Shown here in pieces: positions 1 through 7,637 of a stretch of 64,000 nt of DNA. Positions within the stretch are counted from its first letter, which is position 1; every line of letters begins with the position of its first letter. This DNA is from Fusobacterium_C necrophorum_A (GTDB lineage Bacteria; Fusobacteriota; Fusobacteriia; Fusobacteriales; Fusobacteriaceae): NCBI RefSeq assembly GCF_004134945.1, contig NZ_SBAP01000013.1:1-64000 (forward strand), read 5' to 3'. The translations under genes were made by a program, and so were the position numbers. The notes beneath the pieces were generated by a model that had not been told where the DNA came from, did not search any database, and was given only the letters and a program-made list of their open reading frames with translations.

Positions 1-506
1 TAGTAACCGGAAGAGTAGAAAGAGGAGTTGTCAAAGTAGGAGAAGAAGTAGAAATCGTAGGAATCAAAGCGACTACCAAAACAACTTGTACAGGAGTGGA
101 AATGTTCCGAAAATTATTGGATCAAGGACAAGCAGGAGATAACATCGGAGCTTTGTTAAGAGGAACGAAGAAAGAAGAAGTGGAAAGAGGACAAGTATTG
201 GCAAAACCGGGAACAATCTTACCTCATACAAACTTCAGTGGAGAAGTCTATGTATTGACCAAAGAAGAAGGAGGAAGACATACTCCATTCTTCACAGGAT
301 ACCGACCACAATTCTACTTTAGAACGACAGATATTACAGGCGCAGTAACCTTACCGGAAGGAGTGGAAATGGTAATGCCGGGAGATAATATCACAATGAC
401 AGTAGAATTGATTCACCCGATTGCAATGGAAACAGGATTACGATTTGCAATTCGAGAAGGAGGAAGAACGGTAGCTTCCGGAGTAGTATCCGAAATTACA
501 AAATAG
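1..506 (+). CDS. tuf: Elongation factor Tu, C-terminal part (5' end outside window)
   Basis: EF-Tu delivers aminoacyl-tRNA to the ribosome as a GTP-dependent factor. The reading frame is open from base 3 and 167 codons are visible; the GTPase domain lies upstream of the window. What remains is beta-barrel domains 2 and 3: VTGRVERG at the very start, then the highly conserved closing part with MPGDNITM, ELIHPIAM and RFAIREGGRTVASGVV. An ATG at 96 is internal and not the start. A rho-independent terminator follows within 30 bases, so this is the last gene of its operon, as expected where tuf closes a str-type operon. No oddities in the visible part. Confidence 0.97.
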   Translation, partial: VTGRVERGVVKVGEEVEIVGIKATTKTTCTGVEMFRKLLDQGQAGDNIGALLRGTKKEEVERGQVLAKPGTILPHTNFSGEVYVLTKEEGGRHTPFFTGYRPQFYFRTTDITGAVTLPEGVEMVMPGDNITMTVELIHPIAMETGLRFAIREGGRTVASGVVSEITK

Positions 507-530
507 TTTTTCCAAAAGCATAAAAAAGTA

Positions 531-565
531 AGAGCCGGATTCGGAAGAGTCCGGCTTTTTTCTTT
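531..565 (+). terminator. Rho-independent terminator of tuf
   Basis: AGCCGGA (533-539) pairs with TCCGGCT (550-556) around a short loop and is followed by a T-rich run. It begins about 25 bases after the tuf stop codon. Confidence 0.9.
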
Positions 566-1020
566 CTTCCGAAATAGTAGATAGGAAAAGCTTCCGTTCC
601 TTGACAAAGCAAAGAAGAAAAGTCCCTGAGAGTTGCTCGGAGAGAAAAAGGCTAGCCCCTCGAAAAATCGGTATGTATAGCGGTTCGGTTTTTCCTGTTT
701 TGCCACTTTTTCATACTGAAGGGCGAAATACTGCTAAAATTCATACTTTTCATAAAAAATAAGAGCTGATTTTAGCCCTTTATAAAAAAAGAGCCTGGGG
801 AAATTACCCGAAAGCTCTTTGAGGAGGCTTATTTTGCCTCTTATTTGTCAAGCCATAGACGGCATATAGAGAAAAATTTTTTCCAACATTCTAAAATAGC
901 GGAAATATAGGAAGAATAGTTTTTTCTTGATAATTTTATAGATGCTCAAAAGAATAGGAGAAATTTTTCAAGAATTCCCCCTCTCTAAAAAGATATCTGC
1001 AAAATGTTCTGACATAAAAG
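566..1020. other. Gene-free spacer with several inverted repeats
   Basis: No credible coding frame or ribosome binding site is present. Visible structure: GCTAAAAT (733-740) against ATTTTAGC (770-777); an imperfect hairpin with arms AAAGAGC (about 788-794) and GCTCTTT (814-820) enclosing GGGG/CCC, which reads on the minus strand as a stem followed by a T run; and GAGGC/GCCTC at 824-840. This could be an untranslated RNA, a decayed mobile-element end or stacked terminators. I cannot assign it. Confidence 0.4.
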
Positions 1021-1021
1021 A

Positions 1022-1062
1022 AAGAGTAAAAGCTGGATTGATTAGGAATCCAGCTTTTTTTT
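1022..1062. terminator. Terminator hairpin at the end of the YheO-like gene
   Basis: AAAGCTGGATT and AATCCAGCTTTT form an 11-base stem around a short loop. It has a T run on the plus strand and a weaker T-rich tail on the minus strand. The stop codon of the minus-strand regulator gene (1042-1044) lies inside it. Confidence 0.75.
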
Positions 1063-1743
1063 CGAATAGGAAGCGACATAACGATACATCGTGGTAATGG
1101 AACAATTTAGTTTTTTTGCCAAGAAGGGAATGGAAGCCTTTAACTTGAAAAAATCCTGTTCATACAGTTTTTGTATGACTTTTTCTTTTTCCTGTTTACT
1201 CAGGCGATGTAGCGGTAGATTCAGTTCCGACTTAATTTCTTGCAAAATTTTTTCCATTAAAGAGTCAATTGTGTTTACAGAAGTATCCATGATTTTTTGA
1301 TGTTCTTTATCCTGAGAGAGAAGATTGTAGGAAATGTCGGATAGAAAATTTCGTAAGAAAATATCGGGATGAATGATTCGTAGCAACTGATTTGTCAAGT
1401 CATTAAATTGAGTATCATCGAAATTGATACAAAGCATACCGACCACTTTTCCGTTATCTTTGATAAATAAAGTTGAAGAACGAAGCTTTTTAGAATTTTT
1501 TAAAATAACAATTTCATTTAAGACCAAATCCTCTTTTTCATACACTTTTTCTTTTAACAAATTTCGTGTTTTTTCAGAAATAGGATTTCCTATAATCCGA
1601 TTGCTAATTTCTCCGTTGGCAATAGAAATCATTTTGATTTCCTCTCCCTTGATTTCATGTAGAACAATCTCATAACAGGGTCCTAAGACTTTTCCCAAAA
1701 AGGATACTAACGTTTCATATTGTTGCCGTATTTCTTTTTTCAT
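1042..1743 (-). CDS. YheO-like PAS/HTH transcriptional regulator
   Basis: A 233-residue DNA-binding regulator. The first about 120 residues resemble the YheO-type PAS-like sensor (EIVLHEI near residue 25, then IANGEISNRIIGNPIS and a segment around VVGMLCINFDD); the last about 60 residues hold a helix-turn-helix (FLAKKLNCSITTMYRYV). The frame stays open 34 codons further upstream, but the ATG at 1743 has AAGGAG seven bases before it, and the upstream alternative has none. It is divergent from the tryptophanase-family gene and its likely promoter shares one large dyad with that gene's promoter, so it probably controls both itself and the lyase locus. Relatives such as DauR act on amino-acid catabolic genes; the ligand here is unknown. 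Confidence 0.85.
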   Translation of the reverse strand: MKKEIRQQYETLVSFLGKVLGPCYEIVLHEIKGEEIKMISIANGEISNRIIGNPISEKTRNLLKEKVYEKEDLVLNEIVILKNSKKLRSSTLFIKDNGKVVGMLCINFDDTQFNDLTNQLLRIIHPDIFLRNFLSDISYNLLSQDKEHQKIMDTSVNTIDSLMEKILQEIKSELNLPLHRLSKQEKEKVIQKLYEQDFFKLKASIPFLAKKLNCSITTMYRYVASYSKKKLDS

Positions 1744-1808
1744 TGCTTCTCCTTGATTTTTTACCTCAGAAACGAATTTTTTTTCCGGATAAAAGATGAT
1801 AAATTTTA

Positions 1809-1845
1809 TTGACAATATTTTATCATAGTGATAATATATTATCAA
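1809..1845. promoter_or_regulatory. 37-base operator dyad containing two face-to-face promoters
   Basis: Two 17-base arms (1809-1825 and 1829-1845) separated by TAG match at 15 of 17 positions as an inverted repeat. The plus strand reads TTGACA (1809-1814), 17 bases, TAATAT (1832-1837), pointing to the tryptophanase gene. The minus strand reads TTGATA (1845-1840), 17 bases, TAAAAT (1822-1817), pointing to the YheO-like gene. The two promoters therefore occupy the same DNA in opposite directions. The right arm also contains a perfect 14-base palindrome (1830-1843). The YheO-like regulator is the obvious candidate to bind it. Confidence 0.75.
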
Positions 1846-1938
1846 CGGAAGATTATATACTATTTAAAAACATGCTGTCCGCTAGGCAATCATATTGACG
1901 ACCGGGGTATCAAAAAAATTTCTTAGGAGGTTAAATGT

Positions 1939-3576
1939 ATGAAAGAGTATGTATTGAATGTCCCAACACCACGTTCCTTTTCTTATGTGAAACGTAATAT
2001 CCCTGAAGTGACTGTAGAACAACGGGAAAGAGCCTTAAAAGCAACACATTATAATGAATTTGCGTTTCCGGCAGGAATGTTGACAGTGGATATGCTATCA
2101 GATTCAGGAACAACTGCGATGACAGATCAACAATGGTCCGCTATGTTTTTGGGAGATGAAGCCTATGGAAGAAACAAAGGATACTATGTATTACTGGATG
2201 CAATGCGTGACTGTTTTGAAAGAGGAGATAAGCAAAAACGAATTATCGACTTGGTCAGAACGGATTGTCAAGACATCGAAAAAATGATGAATGAAATGTA
2301 TCTATGTGAATATGAGGGAGGTTTGTTTAATGGGGGAGCGGCCCAATTAGAAAGACCGAATGCCTTTTTAATGCCGCAAGGTCGTGCAGCAGAGTCGATT
2401 CTATTTGAAATTGTAAGAAAAATATTAGCAGTTCGTGCACCCGGAAAAGTATTTACGATTCCTTCTAACGGACACTTTGATACGACGGAGGGAAACATCA
2501 AACAAATGGGTTCCGTACCTCGTAATTTATATAATAAAGAATTATTATATGAAGTTCCGGAAGGAGGAAGATATGCAAAAAATCCTTTCAAAGGGGACAT
2601 GGATATTAAAAAATTGCAACAATTGATTGATGCAGTTGGAGTGGAAAATATTCCAATGATTTATACAACCGTTACCAACAATACTATTTGTGGACAAGCC
2701 GTTTCTATGAAGAGTATTCGGGAAACAGCGGAGATTGCTCATAAATATGAAATCCCATTTATGTTGGATGCTGCACGTTGGGCAGAAAATTGCTATTTCA
2801 TTAAAATGAATGAAGAAGGTTATGCTGATAAATCCATTCCGGAAATTGCAAAGGAAATGTTCTCTTATTGTGACGGATTTACGGCTTCTTTGAAAAAAGA
2901 CGGACATGCGAACATGGGTGGAATTTTGGCTTTTCGAGATAAAGGATATTTCTGGAAAAAATTCTCCGACTTCAATGAAGACGGAAGTGTGAAGACAGAT
3001 GTGGGTATTCTATTAAAAGTAAAACAAATTTCTTCCTATGGAAACGATTCCTATGGAAGCATGTCAGGAAGAGATATTATGGCTCTTGCAGCCGGACTAT
3101 ATGAATGTTGTAACTTCAATTACTTACATGAAAGAGTGGAACAATGCAATTATTTGGCGGAAGGATTCTATAAAGCGGGAATAAAAGGAGTTGTCATTCC
3201 GGCAGGAGGACATGGAGTATATATCAATATGGACGAATTTTTCGACGGAAAACGAGGACATGATACCTTCGCAGGAGAAGGATTCAGCTTAGAATTGATT
3301 CGACGCTATGGAATTCGAGTTTCCGAATTGGGAGATTATTCTATGGAATATGATTTGAAAACTCCGGAACAACAGGAAGAAGTTGCCAATGTTGTGAGAT
3401 TTGCAATCAATCGTAGCATGTATTCTCAAGAACATTTGGATTATGTCATTGCGGCAGTTAAAGCTCTTTATGAAGATAGAGAAAGTATCCCTAATATGAG
3501 AATCGTATCCGGGCATACCTTGCCAATGCGTCATTTCCATGCATTTTTGGAACCGTATCCTAATGAAGAAAAATAA
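1939..3576 (+). CDS. tnaA: Tryptophanase-family beta-eliminating lyase, long variant
   Basis: A PLP enzyme of the tryptophanase / tyrosine phenol-lyase family, expected to cleave an aromatic amino acid to pyruvate, ammonia and indole or phenol. Visible family motifs: DSGTTAMT (55-62), DEAYGRNKGYY (73-83), QGRAAE (147-152), LDAAR with the pyridine-nitrogen Asp277, and ASLKKDG with the Schiff-base lysine at about K320. At the spot where tyrosine phenol-lyases have Arg in a MERGIV motif this protein reads SELGDY, which argues against tyrosine. At 545 residues it is about 75 longer than E. coli TnaA, including about 43 extra residues between 95 and 140. AGGAGG at 1925-1930 fixes the start; an ATG four bases earlier is out of frame. 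An SNF-type transporter follows, as in known tna loci. The exact substrate is not certain. Confidence 0.85.
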   Translation: MKEYVLNVPTPRSFSYVKRNIPEVTVEQRERALKATHYNEFAFPAGMLTVDMLSDSGTTAMTDQQWSAMFLGDEAYGRNKGYYVLLDAMRDCFERGDKQKRIIDLVRTDCQDIEKMMNEMYLCEYEGGLFNGGAAQLERPNAFLMPQGRAAESILFEIVRKILAVRAPGKVFTIPSNGHFDTTEGNIKQMGSVPRNLYNKELLYEVPEGGRYAKNPFKGDMDIKKLQQLIDAVGVENIPMIYTTVTNNTICGQAVSMKSIRETAEIAHKYEIPFMLDAARWAENCYFIKMNEEGYADKSIPEIAKEMFSYCDGFTASLKKDGHANMGGILAFRDKGYFWKKFSDFNEDGSVKTDVGILLKVKQISSYGNDSYGSMSGRDIMALAAGLYECCNFNYLHERVEQCNYLAEGFYKAGIKGVVIPAGGHGVYINMDEFFDGKRGHDTFAGEGFSLELIRRYGIRVSELGDYSMEYDLKTPEQQEEVANVVRFAINRSMYSQEHLDYVIAAVKALYEDRESIPNMRIVSGHTLPMRHFHAFLEPYPNEEK

Positions 3577-3630
3577 TAAAAAAGCAATTAAATAAAAAAG
3601 ATTTAGAAATCAATGTTTCATCTGCAATGT

Positions 3631-3677
3631 ACTATCCTCTCGAAATCTGTAGCTATGATTTGAGAGGATAGTTTTTC
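3631..3677 (+). terminator. Rho-independent terminator after tnaA
   Basis: ACTATCCTCTC (3631-3641) pairs with GAGAGGATAGT (3662-3672); AAATC/GATTT extends the stem inward and TTTT follows. It separates the lyase from the transporter gene and may let through only part of the transcripts. Confidence 0.9.
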
Positions 3678-3715
3678 AATCAGGCTTCATTTATTTTATT
3701 TCATGGAGGAACAAT

Positions 3716-5059
3716 ATGATAGAGAACAATACTTTAGAAAAGCGTGACGGATTTCAAACAAAATGGGGATTCATTTTAGCATGTATTGGTTCGGCAGTCG
3801 GAATGGGAAATATTTGGAGATTTCCGGTTCTAGTTTCTGCGTGGGGAGGAATGACTTTTTTAATTCCTTATGTTATCTTTGTCATTTTAATTGGAGCAAC
3901 AGGAGTGATTGGAGAGTTTGCCTTGGGTCGTTCGGCAGGAGCCGGTCCTGTGGGAGCTTTCGGAATGTGTACCGCATTAAAGGGAAAACGCAAGTTAGGA
4001 GAAGGGTTAGGGATTATTCCTATTTTAGGTTCTCTTGCCCTAGCTATCGGGTATTCTTGTGTCATGGGATAGATTTTTAAATATACGTGGATGTCGATAG
4101 ACGGTTCTATGTTTGCCATGCAAGGAAATATGGAAGTCATTGGTTCCACTTTTGGAAAAACGGCCTCTGCAGGGGGAGCAAATATTTGGATTATCATTGC
4201 TTTGCTTGTCAGTTTTGCGATTATGTCTATGGGGATTGCGAGTGGAATTGAAAAAGCAAATAAATTTATGATGCCGATTTTGTTTTTCTTATTTGTGTTT
4301 TTAGGAATATATATTGCATTGCAACCCGGATCCCACGGGGGATATCAATATATTTTTACGGTGAACCCACAGGGTCTTGTAGATCCGAAACTTTGGATTT
4401 ATGCTTTTGGACAAGCTTTTTTCTCTCTTTCCGTAGCCGGAAACGGTTCCGTCATCTATGGTTCTTATTTAAGTAAAACGGAAGATATTCCAAGTTCAGC
4501 CAGAAATGTAGCCTTTTTTGATACTTTGGCAGCTTTATTGGCAGCCTTTGTCATCATACCTGCTATGGCTGTAGGAGGAGCGGAACTTTCTTCCGGCGGA
4601 CCGGGATTGATGTTTATCTATCTTGTGAATATCATGAACACTATGGCAGGAGGAAGAATTATTGAAGTGATTTTCTATGTTTGTGTATTGTTTGCCGGAG
4701 TCAGCTCCATAGTGAACTTATATGAAGCACCGGTGGCATTTTTACAGGAAAAATTTAAGGCAAAACGCGTTTTGGCAACTGCAATTATTCATATTATCGG
4801 AGCGGTAGTTGCCATTTCGATTCAGGCAATTGTCGGAGGATGGATGGATTTTGTATCCATTTATATTTGTCCATTGGGGGCTTTGCTAGCCGGAGTGATG
4901 TTCTTCTGGGTGGCAGGAAAAGACTTCGTGGAAGAAGCGGTAAATATGGGAGCATCAAACAAGATAGGGACTTGGTTTTTCCCAACCGCTAAATATGCAT
5001 ATTGTTTCTTAGTTTTGCTTGCCTTAGTAGCCGGAGCCTTTTTAGGAGGAATTGGATAG
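3716..5059 (+). pseudogene. SNF-family Na+-dependent amino-acid (tryptophan?) transporter with in-frame TAG
   Basis: Sodium:neurotransmitter-symporter family, probably importing the substrate of the neighbouring lyase. The N-terminus is canonical (GFILACIGSAVGMGNIWRFP). After 118 codons the frame meets TAG at 4070-4072 and then continues unbroken in the same frame for 328 more codons, giving 447 codons in all, the usual length for bacterial members. The protein around the stop reads GYSCVMG, stop, IFKYTW; relatives usually have Trp here (GWIFKY), so a single TGG-to-TAG change explains it. No frameshift and no other decay is visible. Reinitiation at the ATG at 4091 would lack the first three helices and has no good ribosome binding site. 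Recent nonsense mutation, sequencing error, or readthrough are all possible. RBS GGAGG lies at 3705-3709. Confidence 0.85.
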
Positions 5060-5072
5060 AAAGCAGAAAAAT

Positions 5073-5112
5073 AAAATGGAAGTTTGCAAACTTGTCAAAC
5101 TTCCATTTTTTC
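5073..5112. terminator. Bidirectional terminator between the SNF transporter and putP
   Basis: A 14-base perfect stem (5073-5086 with 5096-5109) encloses a nine-base loop; the plus strand continues with T6 and the minus strand also ends in T residues. It serves two convergent genes. Confidence 0.9.
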
Positions 5113-5121
5113 TTTTCCCTG

Positions 5122-6540
5122 TTAAGCTTTTTTCCAATAGGAATTGCTAAGCAGAATGATGGCAATGTTTACCATAAATCCCGGAAAAATTTCATAGAGT
5201 TGATTTCCCAGACCGGAATGTTTCCAAATGACAACGGTAATAGCGGAAACAATCATTCCCATTAGAACACTTTTCCAGTGGATGTTTTTTTTATAGAGAG
5301 TGATTAAAATCACCGGACCAAAGACGGCTCCAAATCCGGCCCAAGCATAAGATACCAAAGAGAGTACCTTGGAGTTCGGGTTCAAGGATAAGATTCCTGC
5401 AAGGAAGAAAATAATCAAGATGGAAATTCGTCCTACCCAGATTAGCTCTCTATTGCTTGGTTCGTATTTGATATATTTATAGAAATCTTCCGTTAGAGTA
5501 TTGGCAGATACCAATAATTGAGAGGAAATTGTGGACATAATGGCCGATAAAATGGCTGCAAATAAAATTCCTCCGATCCAAGGGTTAAACAATTTTGAAA
5601 TCATATAGATAAAGATTTTTTCAGGATCGCCGTTTAATTCCGCAATATTAGGGAAGACGGCAATCCCTGTGATTCCTACCGCAATCGCCCCCACTAAGGA
5701 AATGACCACCCAAATCATAGCGATAAGTCTCGATTTCCATAGTTCTTCGACTTTTTCAATGCTCATAAATCGAACCAGAATATGCGGTTGCCCAAAATAT
5801 CCAAGTCCCCATGCCAAACCGGATAGTATAATAAAAATATCAATCCGTTCCGTTCGGGAAAAAATAGTAAGGGAAATATCTCTTGCTTTCATGGCAAGTT
5901 GAATTCCGTCTATTCCTCCTCCATGAAAATAGGCTATGCTCGGAACAATGGTAATGGCAAAAAACATAAGAACTCCCTGAAAGAAATCTGTCCAACAACA
6001 GGCCAGATAGCCTCCTAAAAAAATGTAGACAATGATAGTTCCTCCACCAATAAAAACTCCCCAAGTATAGTCAATTCCTAAAATGGTTTCAAAAAGCTTT
6101 CCGGCGGCAACCAAACCGGAAGAAGAGTAAACGGTAAAAAAGAATAAAATCGCAATGGCTGAAAATACCCGTATCATTCCTGTGGGATCTCCCAGTCTTT
6201 TGGTTAAAAAAGTTGGAAGGGTAAGAGTTTCTGTTTCTTCCGTTTGCACTCTTAATTTTGGAGCTACCCATTTCCAGTTTGCATAGGTTCCCAATGCCAA
6301 ACCGATGATGACCCAAATTTCACTAAGACCATTTAAAAATACGGCTCCGGGAAGCCCCATAAGTAACCAACCGCTCATATCGCTGGCTTGTGCAGACATC
6401 GCTGTCACCCAATATCCAACGCCTCTTCCCCCTAAAACATAGTCTTCATGTGTAGTTGTTTTGGTATAAAAGTACACACCAATTCCCATTAGAAATAATA
6501 AGTAGATAATAAAAGTAATAAATGTTTCTATTCCCGCCAT
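5122..6540 (-). CDS. putP: Sodium/proline symporter
   Basis: A 472-residue inner-membrane Na+/solute symporter of the SSS family, closest in pattern to PutP: an N-terminal helix, then DYVLGGRGVGYWVTAMSAQAS and DMSGWLLMGLPGAVF, which hold the sodium-site and proline-site residues of the family, with about 12-13 hydrophobic segments in total. The chosen ATG at 6540 has AAGGAG seven bases upstream; an ATG two codons earlier is only one base from that box. It is transcribed alone behind a leader of about 270 bases that encodes a Pro-rich peptide and a terminator, which independently supports proline as the substrate. The C-terminus at 472 residues is slightly shorter than E. coli PutP (502). Confidence 0.9.
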   Translation of the reverse strand: MAGIETFITFIIYLLFLMGIGVYFYTKTTTHEDYVLGGRGVGYWVTAMSAQASDMSGWLLMGLPGAVFLNGLSEIWVIIGLALGTYANWKWVAPKLRVQTEETETLTLPTFLTKRLGDPTGMIRVFSAIAILFFFTVYSSSGLVAAGKLFETILGIDYTWGVFIGGGTIIVYIFLGGYLACCWTDFFQGVLMFFAITIVPSIAYFHGGGIDGIQLAMKARDISLTIFSRTERIDIFIILSGLAWGLGYFGQPHILVRFMSIEKVEELWKSRLIAMIWVVISLVGAIAVGITGIAVFPNIAELNGDPEKIFIYMISKLFNPWIGGILFAAILSAIMSTISSQLLVSANTLTEDFYKYIKYEPSNRELIWVGRISILIIFFLAGILSLNPNSKVLSLVSYAWAGFGAVFGPVILITLYKKNIHWKSVLMGMIVSAITVVIWKHSGLGNQLYEIFPGFMVNIAIILLSNSYWKKA

Positions 6541-6585
6541 TGTCATTCTCCTTTTGTTTTGTAATATTTTTTTGATGTTATATAA

Positions 6586-6625
6586 AATAAAAAAACCATG
6601 CAGATACAATTTTGTATCGTCATGG
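6586..6625 (-). terminator. Leader (attenuator) terminator upstream of putP
   Basis: On the minus strand CCATG (6625-6621) pairs with CATGG (6600-6596) and GATACA pairs with TGTATC across an AAAT loop; TTTTTTATTTTA follows. It lies between the putP promoter and the putP start, so it can only act as a leader terminator. Confidence 0.88.
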
Positions 6626-6731
6626 CTTTTGAATGAGATTGGATATCTTTCCTACTTCACTACCTCTTCGATACAAATCCATATTTCCAACGCAAACAGG
6701 ATTTGTATCTACAGAACATAAATACAAATCC
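6603..6731 (-). promoter_or_regulatory. Four-segment attenuator (A, B, C, D) of putP
   Basis: Reading the minus strand: A GGATTTGTAT (6731-6722), B GATACAAATCC (6709-6699), C GGATTTGTATC (6680-6670), D GATACAAA (6618-6611, left arm of the terminator). A:B pairs perfectly over 10 bases, B:C over 11, C:D over 8. A:B leaves C free to capture D and block the terminator; B:C frees D and lets the terminator form. A begins two bases after the stop codon of the leader peptide, so a ribosome waiting at that stop would cover A. Proline shortage, stalling the ribosome earlier at codon 9 or 12, would leave A free and switch putP on. The pairing is seen; the switch logic is inferred. Confidence 0.8.
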
Positions 6732-6733
6732 CT

Positions 6734-6781
6734 TCAGGGAACTATGGGGTACACCGGTAGTAAAATAGATGAATACAGCAT
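6734..6781 (-). CDS. Proline-rich leader peptide of putP
   Basis: Fifteen codons, MLYSSILLPVYPIVP, with AAAGGAG five bases before the ATG (6793-6787). Three of the last seven codons are Pro (CCG, CCC, CCC) and the final codon is Pro directly before UGA, a context known to slow termination and also found at the end of E. coli TnaC. It lies 27 bases after the expected transcription start of putP and just before the alternative RNA hairpins, so it most likely senses proline supply by ribosome position and has no product function. Confidence 0.78.
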   Translation of the reverse strand: MLYSSILLPVYPIVP

Positions 6782-6814
6782 ATCGTCTCCTTTAAGTTAT
6801 TTTAATATTTTCAT

Positions 6815-6843
6815 ATTATACTCGAAACAGGGAGGAATGTCAA
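6815..6843 (-). promoter_or_regulatory. putP promoter
   Basis: Consensus boxes on the minus strand: TTGACA (6843-6838), 17 bases, TATAAT (6820-6815). Expected start near 6808, giving a leader of about 268 bases before putP. Confidence 0.9.
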
Positions 6844-6853
6844 TAAAAAATAC

Positions 6854-6882
6854 TTGAAAAGAATTTGAAAATACAGTATGAT
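6854..6882 (+). promoter_or_regulatory. mgtC-corA promoter
   Basis: TTGAAA (6854-6859), 17 bases, TATGAT (6877-6882). It stands back to back with the putP promoter, with ten bases between the two -35 boxes. Because transcription starts near 6889, the ATG at 6878 cannot be the mgtC start. Confidence 0.78.
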
Positions 6883-6925
6883 AAGAATAGACTTTGATGA
6901 AAATTTTAAGATAGAGGGGAAAATT

Positions 6926-7636
6926 ATGGATCGATTTATTACGGAATTGGGATACCAGGAAATTGCGTTTAGAGTGATTGCGGCTATTTTTATAGGCGGA
7001 ATTATCGGCTATGAGCGGGAAAAAAATAACAGACCTGCGGGATTTCGAACTCATATTTTGGTTTGTTTAGGGGCAGCCATTACTTCCATTATCCAAGATA
7101 GAATGAGAATTGATGTTCTTCGGCTTGCTACGACACAGCCGGAAGCAATGCAAGCTATTAAATTGGATTTAGGACGTCTGGGAGCTCAGGTTATCAGCGG
7201 AATAGGTTTCCTGGGAGCCGGAAGTATTATGAGAGAACGAGGTACCATTGAGGGCTTAACCACTGCAGCAGGAATTTGGGCAACAGGATGTATTGGACTT
7301 GCAGTCGGATGGGGATTTTACAGTTTGACTTTAATTGCAACCGTAGCGGTCATTATCACTTTGATTACCTTAAAAAAACTGGAAGTGAGTTGGATTGCGA
7401 AACAGTACAATGCCAAAATTGCCGTGCAATATAAAAACTCCATTCAAGGAGAAGATATTTTGGAAATGTCGGATTACTTGAAAAAAATCAATACGAAGGT
7501 ATTGGGAATTGTAAAAAATGAAGAAGAAAAAACGGTTCTTTTCACAATTCGTTTGAAAAAGAATGCAAAAGTATCCGATATCGTATTAAATCTTGCAAGT
7601 CATGATAAGATAGAACAAGTAAGGAAGGAAGATTGA
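6926..7636 (+). CDS. MgtC-family inner-membrane protein
   Basis: A 236-residue MgtC/SapB-family membrane protein. Family signature segments are present: GGIIGYEREKNNRPAGFRTH near residues 25-45, then GAQVISGIGFLGAGSI and EGLTTAAGIWATGCIGLAVG, followed by a soluble C-terminal domain of about 85 residues. MgtC proteins are linked to adaptation to low magnesium and to regulation of the F-type ATP synthase or transporters; they are not themselves proven Mg2+ carriers. The start at 6926 is preceded by AGAGGGGA; the frame is open upstream but that part overlaps the promoter. One base separates it from corA, so the pair forms a magnesium-related operon. Confidence 0.88.
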   Translation: MDRFITELGYQEIAFRVIAAIFIGGIIGYEREKNNRPAGFRTHILVCLGAAITSIIQDRMRIDVLRLATTQPEAMQAIKLDLGRLGAQVISGIGFLGAGSIMRERGTIEGLTTAAGIWATGCIGLAVGWGFYSLTLIATVAVIITLITLKKLEVSWIAKQYNAKIAVQYKNSIQGEDILEMSDYLKKINTKVLGIVKNEEEKTVLFTIRLKKNAKVSDIVLNLASHDKIEQVRKED

Positions 7637-7637
7637 A

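Noticed and set aside
1846..1938. TnaC-like leader peptide before the tryptophanase gene
   Set aside because: An ATG near 1872 opens an eight-codon frame with no Trp codon and no ribosome binding site.
4091..5059. A separate 322-residue transporter gene starting at 4091
   Set aside because: It is in the same frame as the upstream part and together they make one normal-length SNF protein; no ribosome binding site precedes 4091.
6586..6808. putP leader as a metabolite riboswitch or T-box
   Set aside because: No T-box sequence, no conserved aptamer core known to me, and a translated Pro-rich ORF explains the segments better.
6885..6925. Mg2+ riboswitch before mgtC-corA
   Set aside because: Transcription starts about 37 bases before the mgtC ATG, too short for an M-box.
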